This document shows, one piece after another, positions 47,643 through 57,365 of a DNA stretch of 64,000 nt (positions within the stretch are counted from its first letter, which is position 1; every line of letters starts with the position of its first letter). The position numbers were made by a program, and so were the translations under genes. The notes under the pieces are model-generated. The model was given only the letters and a program-made list of their open reading frames with translations. It did no database searches and was not told the DNA's origin. The stretch comes from Opitutaceae bacterium (GTDB lineage: Bacteria > Verrucomicrobiota > Verrucomicrobiia > Opitutales > Opitutaceae): contig JACMRG010000312.1 in NCBI GenBank assembly GCA_014376585.1, positions 1 to 64,000 on the forward strand. The letters run 5' to 3'.

Positions 47643-48866
47643 ATGAGCAGCGAAATTCTGTCCGTTCTTGAATACATGGAGAAGGAGAAGGGTATTCCGC
47701 GCGCGGACATGATCTCCACGATCGTGAACGCGTTAAAGACTGCCGCGCTGAAGGGCATTAACTCCGGCCAGGAGCTTAAGATCGATATCAACCCCAAGAA
47801 TGGTCAACTCCACGCTTGGTCCGTGCTGAAGGTCGTCGACTCCATCGGCAACCCCAAGACGGATATCCACGTCGAGAAAGCTCAGGCCTTCAAGCCCGGC
47901 GCAGTCGTGGGTGACACCATTGAGCGCGAGATAGATCCCTCTTCTCTCGGCCGAATTGCCGCCCAGACGGCGCGCCAAGCGGTAATGCAGCGTTTGCGTC
48001 AATTTGAGAAGGACCGGATCTTTGACGACTTTAAGGATCAAATCGGTAACATCGTTACCGGCACCGTGCGTCGGCGTGAGCGCAACGATATCTTCATCGA
48101 TTTGGGCAAGGCTGAGGCCGTCATGCCCGGCAAAGAGCAAGTTCCCGGCGAGGAATATCAGCCCGGCGACCGGATTCGTTGCATTCTGCTGGAAATCGAG
48201 AGCACCCCACGTGGCCCCGAAATCATTCTCAGCCGCGCGAGTCCCAAGTTTGTTCGCCGTCTCTTCGAGCTCGAAGTGACCGAGATCGCCGACGGCACCG
48301 TTAAGATCGAGGCGTTTGCCCGCGAGCCCGGTTACCGCACCAAGATCGCGGTCACCAGCACGGATCAGAAAGTGGATCCGGTCGGCGCTTGTGTCGGCGC
48401 TCGTGGAGCCCGCGTGAAGACGATCGTGCGTGAGTTGAACGGCGAGAAAATCGACATCGTTAAATACTACGCCGATCCCAAGGAGATGATCATCGAGGCC
48501 TTCAAGCCCGCCACTCCGCGCGAAATCATCATCGACGAGAAATCGCATCGCATCCTTCTGAAAGTCGCGACGGACGATCTCGCCATCGCCATTGGTCGCA
48601 AGGGCCAGAACGCCCGTCTGACCTCACGTCTCATCGGCTGGCGTCTGGACATCGAGGAATTCAAGGCCGCGGGCGACAATCCCCGCGAGACTGCGATCAA
48701 TGTTCTCTGTAAGACCTTTGGTTTTGATCCCGCCATTGCCGGCCGTTTGGTCGATATGGGCATCAACTCGCCCGCCGCCTTCGAGGGCGTCGCGTCTGAA
48801 GATCTCATTGGCGGCGGATTCACCGCCGAGGAAGCGCAGGACATCATCGTTCGCGTTTCGAACTAA
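47643..48866 (+). CDS. nusA: Transcription termination/antitermination protein NusA
   Basis: 407 residues. The order is an N-terminal RNAP-binding domain ([18 protein letters not shown]), S1 domain (about 130-195, [20 protein letters not shown]), and KH1/KH2 ([43 protein letters not shown]). A C-terminal helix-hairpin-helix segment ([17 protein letters not shown]) follows. NusA binds RNA polymerase and nascent RNA at pauses and terminators. It heads the nusA-infB-rbfA-nrnA-truB-ribF cluster; rimP is not the upstream neighbour. An attenuator-like hairpin precedes the ATG. Confidence 0.97.
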   Translation: MSSEILSVLEYMEKEKGIPRADMISTIVNALKTAALKGINSGQELKIDINPKNGQLHAWSVLKVVDSIGNPKTDIHVEKAQAFKPGAVVGDTIEREIDPSSLGRIAAQTARQAVMQRLRQFEKDRIFDDFKDQIGNIVTGTVRRRERNDIFIDLGKAEAVMPGKEQVPGEEYQPGDRIRCILLEIESTPRGPEIILSRASPKFVRRLFELEVTEIADGTVKIEAFAREPGYRTKIAVTSTDQKVDPVGACVGARGARVKTIVRELNGEKIDIVKYYADPKEMIIEAFKPATPREIIIDEKSHRILLKVATDDLAIAIGRKGQNARLTSRLIGWRLDIEEFKAAGDNPRETAINVLCKTFGFDPAIAGRLVDMGINSPAAFEGVASEDLIGGGFTAEEAQDIIVRVSN

Positions 48867-48898
48867 GACACTCTACACTTACACCGCCGCCGCACTGA

Positions 48899-51502
48899 AT
48901 GAGCACCCGCATCCACGAACTCGCGAAGCAATATAACCAAGAGCCCAAAGAACTGCTCGCTTGGCTCAAGGAACGCGGCTTCGTGTCGGCGGACACTAAA
49001 TCGGTCTCAAGCACCGTCAGTAAGATCTACTTCGACGAGCTGGAAAAAGAGTTCGGCACCAAGGCGGTTCCGGTCGCACCGGCGGCTCCGGTGGTCGCCC
49101 CCGTGGTGGTTGCGAGCAACGAGCCGTCCAAAGTTAACATTCCCGCCGGTGTTTTCGTAAAGAGCACACAGGACTTGGCCCGCGAAAGAGAGGCGGTCGC
49201 TGTAGCCAAGGCGGCCGCGCTCAAACCGGCGATAGCTGCGCCTGTGCCCGCGCCGACGGCGCTCGCTGCTCCTGCGCCAAAGGCTCCGGCGCCATTGCCC
49301 CCACGTCCTGTCTCAGCTCCTCCGGTTGTGGCTATGCCCGCACCCATGAGCAAGGCTCCGAGCGCACTGCCTACGTTGCCACCACGTGTCACTTCAGCGC
49401 CGGCGCCGATTTCTATCCCGCCCTTGCGGGCGCTGCCTACGGCTCCAGCGCCGGCTGTCGGTCCCGCCCCGGTGCCTGCACCGATTGTCGTTTCGCCCGC
49501 TCCGGCAGCGGTTATCGCTTCAGCGCCGATTGCGCCTCCGGCGATCAGCAAGGCGCCCAGTGCTTTGCCCTCGATGCCGATTCGTCCCGGCTCGTCGCCG
49601 ATCAAGGCCCCTCCACTTCCGGGCGCGATGCCCGCGACGGCTAGCGCCGCTGCGGCCAGTTCAGCCTCAGTCACCGTCACCCAAGTTGGCGATGTGAAGC
49701 TTATCAGCATGAAGCCGCCGGTGATCGTGCGCGATTTCGCCACGGCGCTGGGCATGCGGCCGTTTCAGCTAATTTCCGAGCTGATGCAGATGGGCATTTT
49801 TGCCGCGATCACGCAATCGCTCGACGAGACCGTGGCGGCCAAGCTCGCGGAAAAACACGGTTTCATGCTTGAGGTGAAGCATCGCGGTGATCCGGCGGCG
49901 GTTCAGGCCCAGAAGGAAAAAGAGAAAAAAGAGAAGAAGCTCGTGGTCGAAGACGACACCAAGGATCTCGAGACGCGTCCGCCCGTGGTTTGTATTCTGG
50001 GTCACGTGGACCACGGCAAAACCTCGCTGCTCGACGCCATCCGCAAGGCCGACGTCGCGGCGGGTGAGGCTGGCGGTATCACGCAGCACATCGGCGCCTA
50101 CCAGATCGATTTCAACGGCCGCAAGATCACCTTCCTCGACACGCCCGGTCACGCGGCCTTTACGAAGATGCGTTCCCGCGGTGCCAGCGCCACGGACGTG
50201 GCGATTCTCGTGGTCGCGGCCGACGACGGCTTCATGCCGCAGACCGACGAGGCGCTTAAGATCGCTCTCAACGAAAAGCAGATCCACGCCGACAAATTCG
50301 CGCTGCTCGTCGCCGTCAACAAGATGGACGTCAAGGGCGCGAATCTGGATCAGGTCAAAGGTCAGATGCAGCAGCGCAACATCGCTCCCGAAGATTGGGG
50401 TGGCGAGACCGTGACTGTTCCGGTTTCCGCGATCAAGGGCACCGGTATCAACGAGCTGCTCGAGATGATTCTTTTGCAGGCGGACGTGCTGGAGTTGAAA
50501 GCCAACCCGAAAGCCGAGGCCAGCGGGGTGATCATCGAGTCTCAGGTTGACGTGGGCCGCGGTCCGCTCGCGACGGTCATTGTGCAGCGCGGCACGCTCC
50601 GTGTCGGTGATGCTATCGTTTGCGGCCCGAATTGGGCCAAGGTGCGTGCGATGTTCGACGATCAGGGCAAGCCACTCAAAGAAGCGCCACCGTCGACCCC
50701 GGCGCGCGTGATCGGCTGGACCGGAACGCCGGACAGCGGAGCCACCTTTAAAGTCGTCAAAAATTCCCGCGAGGCCGAGAAGCTTGCGGAGGAGGAGCAA
50801 TACCGCCTCAAGAAAATCACCACGACGGCCGATGCGACGCCGAAGGAAATGTCGGTTGATACTCTCTTCGCTAACATCGCCGCTACCCAGCAGAAAGTGC
50901 TGAAGCTTGTCATTAAAACCGATGTATTCGGTTCTACCGAGGCCGTCCGCAACATTCTCGAAGGAATCAAGAGCTCCAAGGTTTCCCTAGAAATCGTGTC
51001 CACAGAAGTCGGCATCATCACGAAGAACGACGTGCTTATGGCCGGTGCGGCCGGCTCGGTCATCATCGGGTTCAATACCAAGCTTGAGAACGGTGTTACG
51101 CCGCTCGCCAAACACCACGGCGTGCGCATCGAAACCTACGCGATCATCTACGAACTTGGCGACAAGGTGCGCGAGATGATGGCCGACCTGCTTGATCCCG
51201 ATCTCAAAGAAACAAAGACCGGCGTAGCCGAAGTCCGCGCCACGTTCCCGTTGGCCAAGGGTTTTGTGGCCGGCTGTCTCGTCACCGAGGGAAAGATCAA
51301 CCGCAACGCTTCCGCGCGCGTCCGCCGCGGGAAAGAAATTCTGCACGAAGGCAAGATCGGCACGCTCAAGCGCTTCAAGGACGATGCGAACGAAATTCGC
51401 GCCGGCCTCGAGTGTGGCATCAAACTCGATGATTTCAACGGTTACCAGAAGGGCGATCTCATTGAATGCTTTGAGGTGCAAAAAGTCCGGGCTGCGCTTT
51501 AA
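48899..51502 (+). CDS. infB: Translation initiation factor IF-2
   Basis: 867 residues, 32 bases after nusA. An IF2_N domain (IHELAKQYNQEPKELLAWL) is followed by a ~200-residue Ala/Pro linker with internal repeats (SKAPSALPTLPPR and SKAPSALPSMPIR). A second IF2_N helix set follows, then the GTPase with G1 GHVDHGKTS (about 367), G3 DTPGHAAF and G4 NKMD. The C-terminal domains that bind initiator tRNA are complete. It places fMet-tRNA on the ribosome. It starts without a Shine-Dalgarno, like its neighbours. Confidence 0.98.
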   Translation: MSTRIHELAKQYNQEPKELLAWLKERGFVSADTKSVSSTVSKIYFDELEKEFGTKAVPVAPAAPVVAPVVVASNEPSKVNIPAGVFVKSTQDLAREREAVAVAKAAALKPAIAAPVPAPTALAAPAPKAPAPLPPRPVSAPPVVAMPAPMSKAPSALPTLPPRVTSAPAPISIPPLRALPTAPAPAVGPAPVPAPIVVSPAPAAVIASAPIAPPAISKAPSALPSMPIRPGSSPIKAPPLPGAMPATASAAAASSASVTVTQVGDVKLISMKPPVIVRDFATALGMRPFQLISELMQMGIFAAITQSLDETVAAKLAEKHGFMLEVKHRGDPAAVQAQKEKEKKEKKLVVEDDTKDLETRPPVVCILGHVDHGKTSLLDAIRKADVAAGEAGGITQHIGAYQIDFNGRKITFLDTPGHAAFTKMRSRGASATDVAILVVAADDGFMPQTDEALKIALNEKQIHADKFALLVAVNKMDVKGANLDQVKGQMQQRNIAPEDWGGETVTVPVSAIKGTGINELLEMILLQADVLELKANPKAEASGVIIESQVDVGRGPLATVIVQRGTLRVGDAIVCGPNWAKVRAMFDDQGKPLKEAPPSTPARVIGWTGTPDSGATFKVVKNSREAEKLAEEEQYRLKKITTTADATPKEMSVDTLFANIAATQQKVLKLVIKTDVFGSTEAVRNILEGIKSSKVSLEIVSTEVGIITKNDVLMAGAAGSVIIGFNTKLENGVTPLAKHHGVRIETYAIIYELGDKVREMMADLLDPDLKETKTGVAEVRATFPLAKGFVAGCLVTEGKINRNASARVRRGKEILHEGKIGTLKRFKDDANEIRAGLECGIKLDDFNGYQKGDLIECFEVQKVRAAL

Positions 51503-51586
51503 GCTGAAGTTCCTGCCCGTCGGGAATTTTAACTGAAGCTGCTACGACCGTCATATTCCCGACTCGCCTACTAGGCCCCGCATCCC

Positions 51587-51991
51587 GTGAGCAACCGCAC
51601 CGTCCGCATCAACGAGCTCATTCACCGCGAGCTTAACGACATCCTGCGCCGCCGTTATCAGACCGAAGCGGTGGCGATCACTGTGACCGAGGTGCGAATT
51701 TCGACCGATCTGCGCGACGGCAAAGCCTTTGTCGCCATCCTTGGTGACGACGAACTCATCATTCGCCGCATGGCTTGGCTGCGCCGGCAGGCTCGTGATA
51801 TCCGCGCGGAACTCGCCCTGCGCATCACGCTTAAGTTTTTGCCGAAGCTGACCTACGCGATCGACGAGACGACCCCGCGCAGCGCAAAGGTTCTTCAGAT
51901 GCTTGACGATATGGTGAAGGCAAACCCTTCGCTCGCCGAGCTACCGACTCCTCCGACGGCGGAGCCCGCCCCACCGTCCCCGACGCCCTGA
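51587..51991 (+). CDS. rbfA: Ribosome-binding factor A
   Basis: 134 residues, GTG start. The RbfA KH-like fold is shown by VRINELIHRELNDILRRRY, VTVTEVRISTDLRDGKAFVA and LKFLPKLTYAIDETTPRSAKVLQMLD. A Pro-rich tail ends the protein. It assists maturation of the 30S subunit. It lies 84 bases after infB and one base before the DHH phosphoesterase gene, all in one operon. Confidence 0.94.
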   Translation: MSNRTVRINELIHRELNDILRRRYQTEAVAITVTEVRISTDLRDGKAFVAILGDDELIIRRMAWLRRQARDIRAELALRITLKFLPKLTYAIDETTPRSAKVLQMLDDMVKANPSLAELPTPPTAEPAPPSPTP

Positions 51992-51992
51992 C

Positions 51993-53009
51993 GTGGAGCG
52001 TTACTTTCCAGCCCTTGCGGAGGAATTTATCCGCCTGCGTGCGGCGCTGGTGGGCAAGTCGGTTGCTGTCGTGGGTCATGCCCGACCCGACGGCGATTGC
52101 ATTGGATCGCAGGTAGCCTTGGCGCGTGTGCTCTCGGCGTTGGGGCACGACGTCATTTGCGTGAACGCTGATCCCGTGCCGCGGCGACTGGAGTTTCTCA
52201 CCCGGGGCATGGTCTTTTTGGGCCCCGAAGGTGTGCTGGCCCGGGCGGAGCGGCGCGTGGCGGTGTTCGTGGATTGCGCCGATCATGCCCGCGGTGGCGA
52301 GCGTTTGAAGGTGAAATTCCCGCAACCGGTTGGCGTGGTTGACCACCATCTCTCCAATGCCGGCTACGCTGCGCTGAATCTCATCGATACGGCGGCAGCG
52401 GCGACCTGTGAGATTCTCGCGGGGCTTTTTTTCGACGCGGGGGTGATGTTCGACGCGCAGACAGCCCAGGCGCTTTACACGGGAATTTTGACCGACACGG
52501 GCCAATTTCGCTTTGGCGCGACGTCGCGTCGCTGCTTCCTCATCGCGGGAGAACTTGTTGCGCGCGGGGCTAATCCCGCCGAGGCCGGGTTTGAACTCTA
52601 TGAGCGGGAGACGGTCGGCAAACTGCAGTTGCTCCAGCGCTTCCTCGCGTCGCTGCACCTCGAGTGCGGCGGGAAGGTTTGTATCGGCACCTTGCCGGAC
52701 GGAATTTTCGCCGAGACCGGCACCACGGTTGAGGATACGGAAGGTCTCGTCGACTATGCGCGCAGTATCGAAGGCGTGGAAATCGGCGTGCTCATCGAGG
52801 CGCGTCCCCATGGAGCGGTGAAAGCGAGCCTGCGGGCGAAGAATCCCGCTTATCGCGTTGATCGTATCGCGGCGCAGTTCAACGGTGGCGGTCACGCCTG
52901 CGCGGCGGGACTTAACCTCAAGTCCGGGGCCGAGGATTTTTATCCGCGTCTCGTCGCCGTGCTCGCGCAAAGTCTCGCCCAAGTCGCCGCCAACTCTGTT
53001 TCTCCCTGA
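51993..53009 (+). CDS. DHH/DHHA1 phosphoesterase (NrnA-like)
   Basis: 338 residues from GTG 51993. The metal-binding blocks of the DHH family are GHARPDGDCIGSQ (H29, D33, D35), VDCAD, VDHHLSN (about residue 115) and LYTGILTDTGQFRF. The C-terminal DHHA1 domain has the substrate-binding NGGGHACAAG. Such enzymes degrade nanoRNAs, pAp or cyclic dinucleotides. The placement between rbfA and truB is common in bacteria for NrnA-like proteins. It is coupled to both neighbours with gaps of one and three bases. Confidence 0.93.
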   Translation: MERYFPALAEEFIRLRAALVGKSVAVVGHARPDGDCIGSQVALARVLSALGHDVICVNADPVPRRLEFLTRGMVFLGPEGVLARAERRVAVFVDCADHARGGERLKVKFPQPVGVVDHHLSNAGYAALNLIDTAAAATCEILAGLFFDAGVMFDAQTAQALYTGILTDTGQFRFGATSRRCFLIAGELVARGANPAEAGFELYERETVGKLQLLQRFLASLHLECGGKVCIGTLPDGIFAETGTTVEDTEGLVDYARSIEGVEIGVLIEARPHGAVKASLRAKNPAYRVDRIAAQFNGGGHACAAGLNLKSGAEDFYPRLVAVLAQSLAQVAANSVSP

Positions 53010-53012
53010 GCC

Positions 53013-53741
53013 ATGTTACTGCCCGCCAAAGATCTCGACGGTATCCTGCTGGTAGACAAGCCGGCCGACCACACCTCGCATGACGTAATCGCGCGCCTGC
53101 GCGGCAAACTCCGCATGAAAAGGATTGGCCACGCAGGCACCCTCGATCCGATGGCGACGGGGCTGCTCGTGGTGCTCGTCGGCAAGGCGACGTCGGTTTC
53201 GCAGTATCTGATAAGCTTGGACAAGGAATACACCGGCACGATCAAGCTTGGGGTGACCACCAATTCACAGGACGCCGATGGGGAAGTGCTCGTGACCCGG
53301 CCCGTGCCGCCGATGTTGACCGAGGCCGACGTGTTGGCTGCGATTAAAACGATGATCGGTGATCAATACCAGATGCCGCCGATGTTTTCCGCGATCAAGA
53401 TCGACGGCGTCCCGCTCTACAAACTGGCGCGCAAGGGCGAGGAAGTCGTGCGCGAGCCCCGCTTCATTCGCGTGATGAGCTGGGAGCTGACGCGCTTCGC
53501 GCCGCCTGAACTCGATTTCCGTGTGCGCTGCACGAAGGGCACCTACGTCCGCACCTTGGCGCACGATCTCGGCGAGAAACTGGGCTGCGGCGGACATCTC
53601 GCGGCGCTGCGTCGCACCGCGACGGATAAGCTCACTCTCGAACGCGCGCTCACGATCGACCAGATCAACGCACTCACATTGCCGGAGATTGAAAAACACC
53701 TGCTGCACCCGCGAGACGTGGTGCCAAGTATCGCGTTGTGA
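53013..53741 (+). CDS. truB: tRNA pseudouridine-55 synthase
   Basis: 242 residues. It isomerises U55 in the T-loop of tRNAs. The start [21 protein letters not shown] and the catalytic [14 protein letters not shown] with D45 are characteristic, as are [10 protein letters not shown] and [12 protein letters not shown]. Its stop overlaps the GTG of ribF (GTGA). It is a little shorter than E. coli TruB because the C-terminal PUA-like part is minimal. Confidence 0.97.
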   Translation: MLLPAKDLDGILLVDKPADHTSHDVIARLRGKLRMKRIGHAGTLDPMATGLLVVLVGKATSVSQYLISLDKEYTGTIKLGVTTNSQDADGEVLVTRPVPPMLTEADVLAAIKTMIGDQYQMPPMFSAIKIDGVPLYKLARKGEEVVREPRFIRVMSWELTRFAPPELDFRVRCTKGTYVRTLAHDLGEKLGCGGHLAALRRTATDKLTLERALTIDQINALTLPEIEKHLLHPRDVVPSIAL

Positions 53742-54682
53742 ACCCGCCCGCGCAGTCCGCCGGCCTCGCACACGCGGAGCTCCCCTCGCGGCCGTTGCAC
53801 CTTGCGATCGGAATTTTTGATGGGGTTCACCTTGGGCATCGCTCCGTAATTGAGGCGGCGGTGCAGTCCGCGCGGCGCAGCGGCGGCGTGGCGGCGGTGC
53901 TGACTTTTTCGCCACATCCCAGCGTGTTGTTTCGGCCACGGGATCCCACCCCGCTCATCATGGGGTTGGAGACCAAGATCGCTCTGCTGCACGGATTGGG
54001 CGTCGAGGCGGTGATCGCGGAACCGTTCACGCCGGACTATGCGAAGATCGAGGCGGAGGATTTTTTGCCGCACCTGCGCCGCTATCTGCCGCAACTCGCG
54101 GCGGTTTACGTAGGAGAGAATTGGCACTTCGGACGCGGGCGGCGCGGGGATGCGGCGATGTTGATCGCGGAAGGGCGGCGGCTGGGCATTAACGTTTTCA
54201 GTGCGCCGCGCGTAAGTTTCGATGGCGAGCCGATCAGCAGCACGCGCATCCGCGGTTTGCTGGCGGCGGGCGAAATGATGACGGCCAACACGCTTTTGGG
54301 TCACACGTATTCGGCCACGGGCACGGTGACTCGGGGTAAGCAATTGGGGCGGACGATTGGTTTTCCCACGCTCAATCTGGCGTGGTCGCCCGGCTTGCGG
54401 CCCAGGCTGGGAGTTTATGCGGCGCGCGTGATTGGCGCGAAATCGACGACTGCACTGCCGGCGGTGGCCAACTACGGTATGCGGCCGACGGTGGAAATGG
54501 CGACGGAGCCGCGACTGGAGACGCATGTGCTAGGGGCCTGTCCGTATGATGCTGGCGATAAAATTACGGTGGAATTGCTGCGCTTCTTGCGGCCGGAGAT
54601 GAAGTTCGTCGGATTGACTGAATTGCAGTCGCAGATCGGGCGCGATGTGGTGACGGCGCGCGCAGAATTTTCCTTGCCCTAA
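53738..54682 (+). CDS. ribF: Bifunctional riboflavin kinase / FAD synthetase
   Basis: 314 residues, GTG start coupled to truB. The N-terminal nucleotidyltransferase has [14 protein letters not shown] (residues 24-37), [24 protein letters not shown] and [12 protein letters not shown]. The C-terminal kinase has [20 protein letters not shown] and NYGMRPTV. It converts riboflavin to FMN and FAD. It is the last gene of the translation operon, just before tRNA-Val. Confidence 0.97.
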   Translation: MNPPAQSAGLAHAELPSRPLHLAIGIFDGVHLGHRSVIEAAVQSARRSGGVAAVLTFSPHPSVLFRPRDPTPLIMGLETKIALLHGLGVEAVIAEPFTPDYAKIEAEDFLPHLRRYLPQLAAVYVGENWHFGRGRRGDAAMLIAEGRRLGINVFSAPRVSFDGEPISSTRIRGLLAAGEMMTANTLLGHTYSATGTVTRGKQLGRTIGFPTLNLAWSPGLRPRLGVYAARVIGAKSTTALPAVANYGMRPTVEMATEPRLETHVLGACPYDAGDKITVELLRFLRPEMKFVGLTELQSQIGRDVVTARAEFSLP

Positions 54683-54721
54683 AGCGTGCGACTCGCGTTA
54701 TTCCACCCTCAGGTTTTTAGG

Positions 54722-54798
54722 GGACTTTTAGCTCAGTTGGTTAGAGCGTTTCGTTGACATCGAAAAGGTCACTGGTTCGAGTCCAGTAAGGTCCACCA
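54722..54798 (+). tRNA. tRNA-Val (anticodon GAC)
   Basis: GGACTTT pairs with AAGGTCC as acceptor stem with one G-U pair. A D-arm AGCTCAGTTGGTTAGAGC is present. The anticodon stem is TTTCG/CGAAA with loop TTGACAT, anticodon GAC, and the T-arm is ACTGGTTCGAGTCCAGT. The CCA at 54796-54798 is encoded. Confidence 0.96.
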
Positions 54799-54919
54799 TC
54801 TCCGGCGAGCGCCGGGTGTGAAATCGGGTTTCAGAGGGAAACTGTTCGGTTGAGGTTTATCGGGGTTGGTCGAAATTGGTGGCCGATGCGAACCAACAGC
54901 AAACCACTTAGCGAACCAG

Positions 54920-55288
54920 ATGCGAAACGGACTCGTAACGCCGACGGCGTGCTCCGAGCGCCGTGATCGCACCAGCCAGTTTCTCGTGCAGTGGCGCGAG
55001 TGGGTTTTTGAGCCCGTGGGCGGCAAGAGCGCGCGCCGACTCAAGACCGAGGCTTTCGGCACGGCGGCACTCCGGGATGCCCGCGCGGCGGATATCCGGG
55101 CAAACATCGCCGAGGGCGTGCCCGCGTCGCGTCTTCCCAAAGCCGTTGCGTCGACATCAGAGGATATATCAGATTTTACCGCAGCTTTTGCTTCTATGCC
55201 CAAAAAAGCCGTGGTATCCATGAAGAAAATACCGTCCTACTGCGCTCAGCTGAAAGAGGACTTCGCTTCTTTATTTGTCCGGCGATAG
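54920..55288 (+). pseudogene. Integrase-like N-terminal stub next to tRNA-Val
   Basis: About 122 residues. The segment FLVQWREWVFEPVGG, SARRLKTEAFGTAALRDARA and DIRANIAEG resembles the N-terminal arm-binding (AP2-like) domain of tyrosine integrases. The catalytic domain is absent: after ASRLPKAVA the frame continues only for ~40 unrelated residues to a stop. The position about 120 bases after the tRNA 3' end fits an old integration site. The assignment rests on motif memory and is tentative. Confidence 0.35.
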
Positions 55289-55610
55289 CTCCACTGTCGG
55301 CGCGGTATTTAGACCCATCACCCGCTCGGAGATTGTCCGTTGCAATCACGGGAGGCTGGGCTTGGGCGACTTGGGTGCGTATAGTCTGCCGGACGACGGC
55401 GGCGATGAGTCCATCCTTATTCTGGAAATGGCGGGGGAGCGTAGCCTCGTTGACCCCGGCGGTGCGGCTGATCTCGCGAGTGGTGGAACTGGCCAGGTCA
55501 TAGCGGCCAAAGACCTTCATGGCAGCCGCCACAAGGCGCTGACGCGGCGTGTAGATTGGCAAAACGTTTTGTGGTGCTGGAGAAAGTTGTGAAGTGACGG
55601 ACGCACACAC
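55194..55610 (-). pseudogene. Truncated TetR/AcrR-family regulator
   Basis: 138 residues. The N-terminal helix-turn-helix is clear: TPRQRLVAAAMKVFGRYDLA, STTREISRTAGVNEATLPRHFQNKDGLIAAVV. The usual ~120-residue ligand-binding domain is missing. After TIRTQVAQAQPPVIA the frame degenerates and stops, overlapping the end of the integrase-like stub on the other strand. It may still bind DNA but is probably a remnant. The GTG start faces recN. Confidence 0.7.
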
Positions 55611-55647
55611 CGCTTGAAAGCGGGCAGCTTTGTGACCTCATAACGCC

Positions 55648-57309
55648 ATGCTTCAATCGCTGAGGATTCGGAATTTGGCCCTGCTGGAAGAAGTTTCGCT
55701 CGATTTCGAGGCGGGATTCACGGCGGTGACCGGCGAGACCGGGGCAGGGAAGAGCATCTTGCTTGGCGCCTTGAGCCTGCTCGCGGGTGAGCGGGCGGAT
55801 AAAACCATCATCCGCCAGGGCGCCGCGGCGTGTGAGGTGGAAGCGGCGCTTTTTTTCGCCAAGGCGAAGGGTATCGACGCGGTGCTGGCCGAACTGGAGT
55901 TGCCGGCGTGCGAAGACGGGGTGTTGATTTTGAAGCGGAGCGTGCCGCGCGAAAAGGCGCCAAAGATTACGATCAACGGGAGTCTGGCGACGTTGGCGGC
56001 GTTGCAGCGACTCGGAGAACATTGGGTGGACTTCCATGGACCGAGCGAGCCGCGGCGCTTACTCAAGGATAGTTGCCAGTTGGAACTGCTCGATTTGTTC
56101 GGGCGGGCCGGTGGAGCGCTGAAAGCTTATCAGGAGAATTACGGCGCTTGGCGCGAACGCGTCGCCGAACGGACGAAGATTCTTGGTGAAACCAAGCTGT
56201 CGCCGAGCCAGATCGAATTTCTGCAGAACCAGCTCACGCGCATGGAAGCGCTGGCGCTGACGAGTGAGGCGATCGAGGCGCTGGAGCGTGACTTTTCCCG
56301 GATGAATCGCTCGCAGGAATTGATCGAGCTGACGCAGGCGCTGACGAATGGCCTGACGGGCGATGATGGCGTGCAGGGGCGCGTGGCAGGCTTGTTGAGG
56401 GAGGCGCATGCGCTCGAGGAAATTGATTCCGCGAGCAAGCCGTTGGCCGAGCGGCTGGCGGCGGCGGCGATCGAGCTCAACGATCTCGGCTCGGAGTTTT
56501 CGTCGCTGGGCGCGGAGTTGCAGTTTGATACCGAACAGGCGGAGCAGCTCACGGGGCGGATGAACACGTGGCTGGAGCTCAAGCGTAAGCACGGCGGCGA
56601 CGTGACGGTGGTGATCGAGGCGCGCGACGAACTGAAAATGCGACTCGAGGTGCAGGGTGATCTCGAAGGCGCGCTGGCGCGGCTGGAGAAACAGATCGCG
56701 GACGCGGAACGGGCGATGAAGAAGGAGGGATTGGCGTTGCGCGCAGTTCAAGAGAAGGCGGCGAAGGAGTTGGCAAAGGTCGCGGCCAAGGGCATCGCTC
56801 AACTCGGCTTCAAGAAGGCGGATTTTCAGATTCGCGTCGTGGTTCTACCGCAACCGAGTCCAATGGGTGACACGGGGTGCGAGTTTTTGTTTTCACCGAA
56901 CGTCGGCGAGGCACCGTTACCGTTGAGCCGGATTGCTTCGAGTGGAGAACTGGCGCGGGTGATGTTGGCGCTGAAGACGGTGCTGGCGGATCTCGACGAT
57001 GTGCCGTTGCTCGTGTTCGACGAGGTGGACGCGAACGTGGGTGGTGAGATCGGGCGCGTGGTCGCCGAAAAGATGGCCGGCATCGCGAAGAATCACCAAG
57101 TGCTCTGCGTAACGCACTTGCCGCAAGTGGCGGCGCAGGCGGCTTCGCATCTGGTCGTGACCAAGGACCAATCCACGGATCGCGCGGTCGTGGGCATTGC
57201 GCCGATCCAAGCGAACCGGAAAGCGCGGGTGAGCGAGCTGGCGCGCATGCTCGGTGACCGCACGGCAAAGAGCGCGCTGGCGCACGCGGAAGAGCTGCTG
57301 GGGAAGTGA
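55648..57309 (+). CDS. recN: DNA repair protein RecN
   Basis: 553 residues, an SMC-like ATPase for double-strand break repair. The Walker A GETGAGKS lies at residues 29-36. Two coiled-coil arms span about 150-370. The signature segment RIASSGELARVMLALK is followed by Walker B LLVFDEVDANVGGEIG and the His switch CVTHLPQVAA. The length is normal. It starts 37 bases from the truncated TetR gene on the opposite strand. Confidence 0.96.
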   Translation: MLQSLRIRNLALLEEVSLDFEAGFTAVTGETGAGKSILLGALSLLAGERADKTIIRQGAAACEVEAALFFAKAKGIDAVLAELELPACEDGVLILKRSVPREKAPKITINGSLATLAALQRLGEHWVDFHGPSEPRRLLKDSCQLELLDLFGRAGGALKAYQENYGAWRERVAERTKILGETKLSPSQIEFLQNQLTRMEALALTSEAIEALERDFSRMNRSQELIELTQALTNGLTGDDGVQGRVAGLLREAHALEEIDSASKPLAERLAAAAIELNDLGSEFSSLGAELQFDTEQAEQLTGRMNTWLELKRKHGGDVTVVIEARDELKMRLEVQGDLEGALARLEKQIADAERAMKKEGLALRAVQEKAAKELAKVAAKGIAQLGFKKADFQIRVVVLPQPSPMGDTGCEFLFSPNVGEAPLPLSRIASSGELARVMLALKTVLADLDDVPLLVFDEVDANVGGEIGRVVAEKMAGIAKNHQVLCVTHLPQVAAQAASHLVVTKDQSTDRAVVGIAPIQANRKARVSELARMLGDRTAKSALAHAEELLGK

Positions 57310-57320
57310 GTAAAGTCGCC

Positions 57321-57340
57321 GCGCCGGGAGGTCCCGGCGC
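57321..57340. terminator. Hairpin between convergent recN and ccsA
   Basis: GCGCCGGG (57321-57328) pairs perfectly with CCCGGCGC (57333-57340) around AGGT. There is no T-run. It lies in the 56-base gap between two convergent stops and may act in both directions, or be a REP-like unit. Confidence 0.45.
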
Positions 57341-57365
57341 TACCTCGGACTCCGGCACTACCCGT

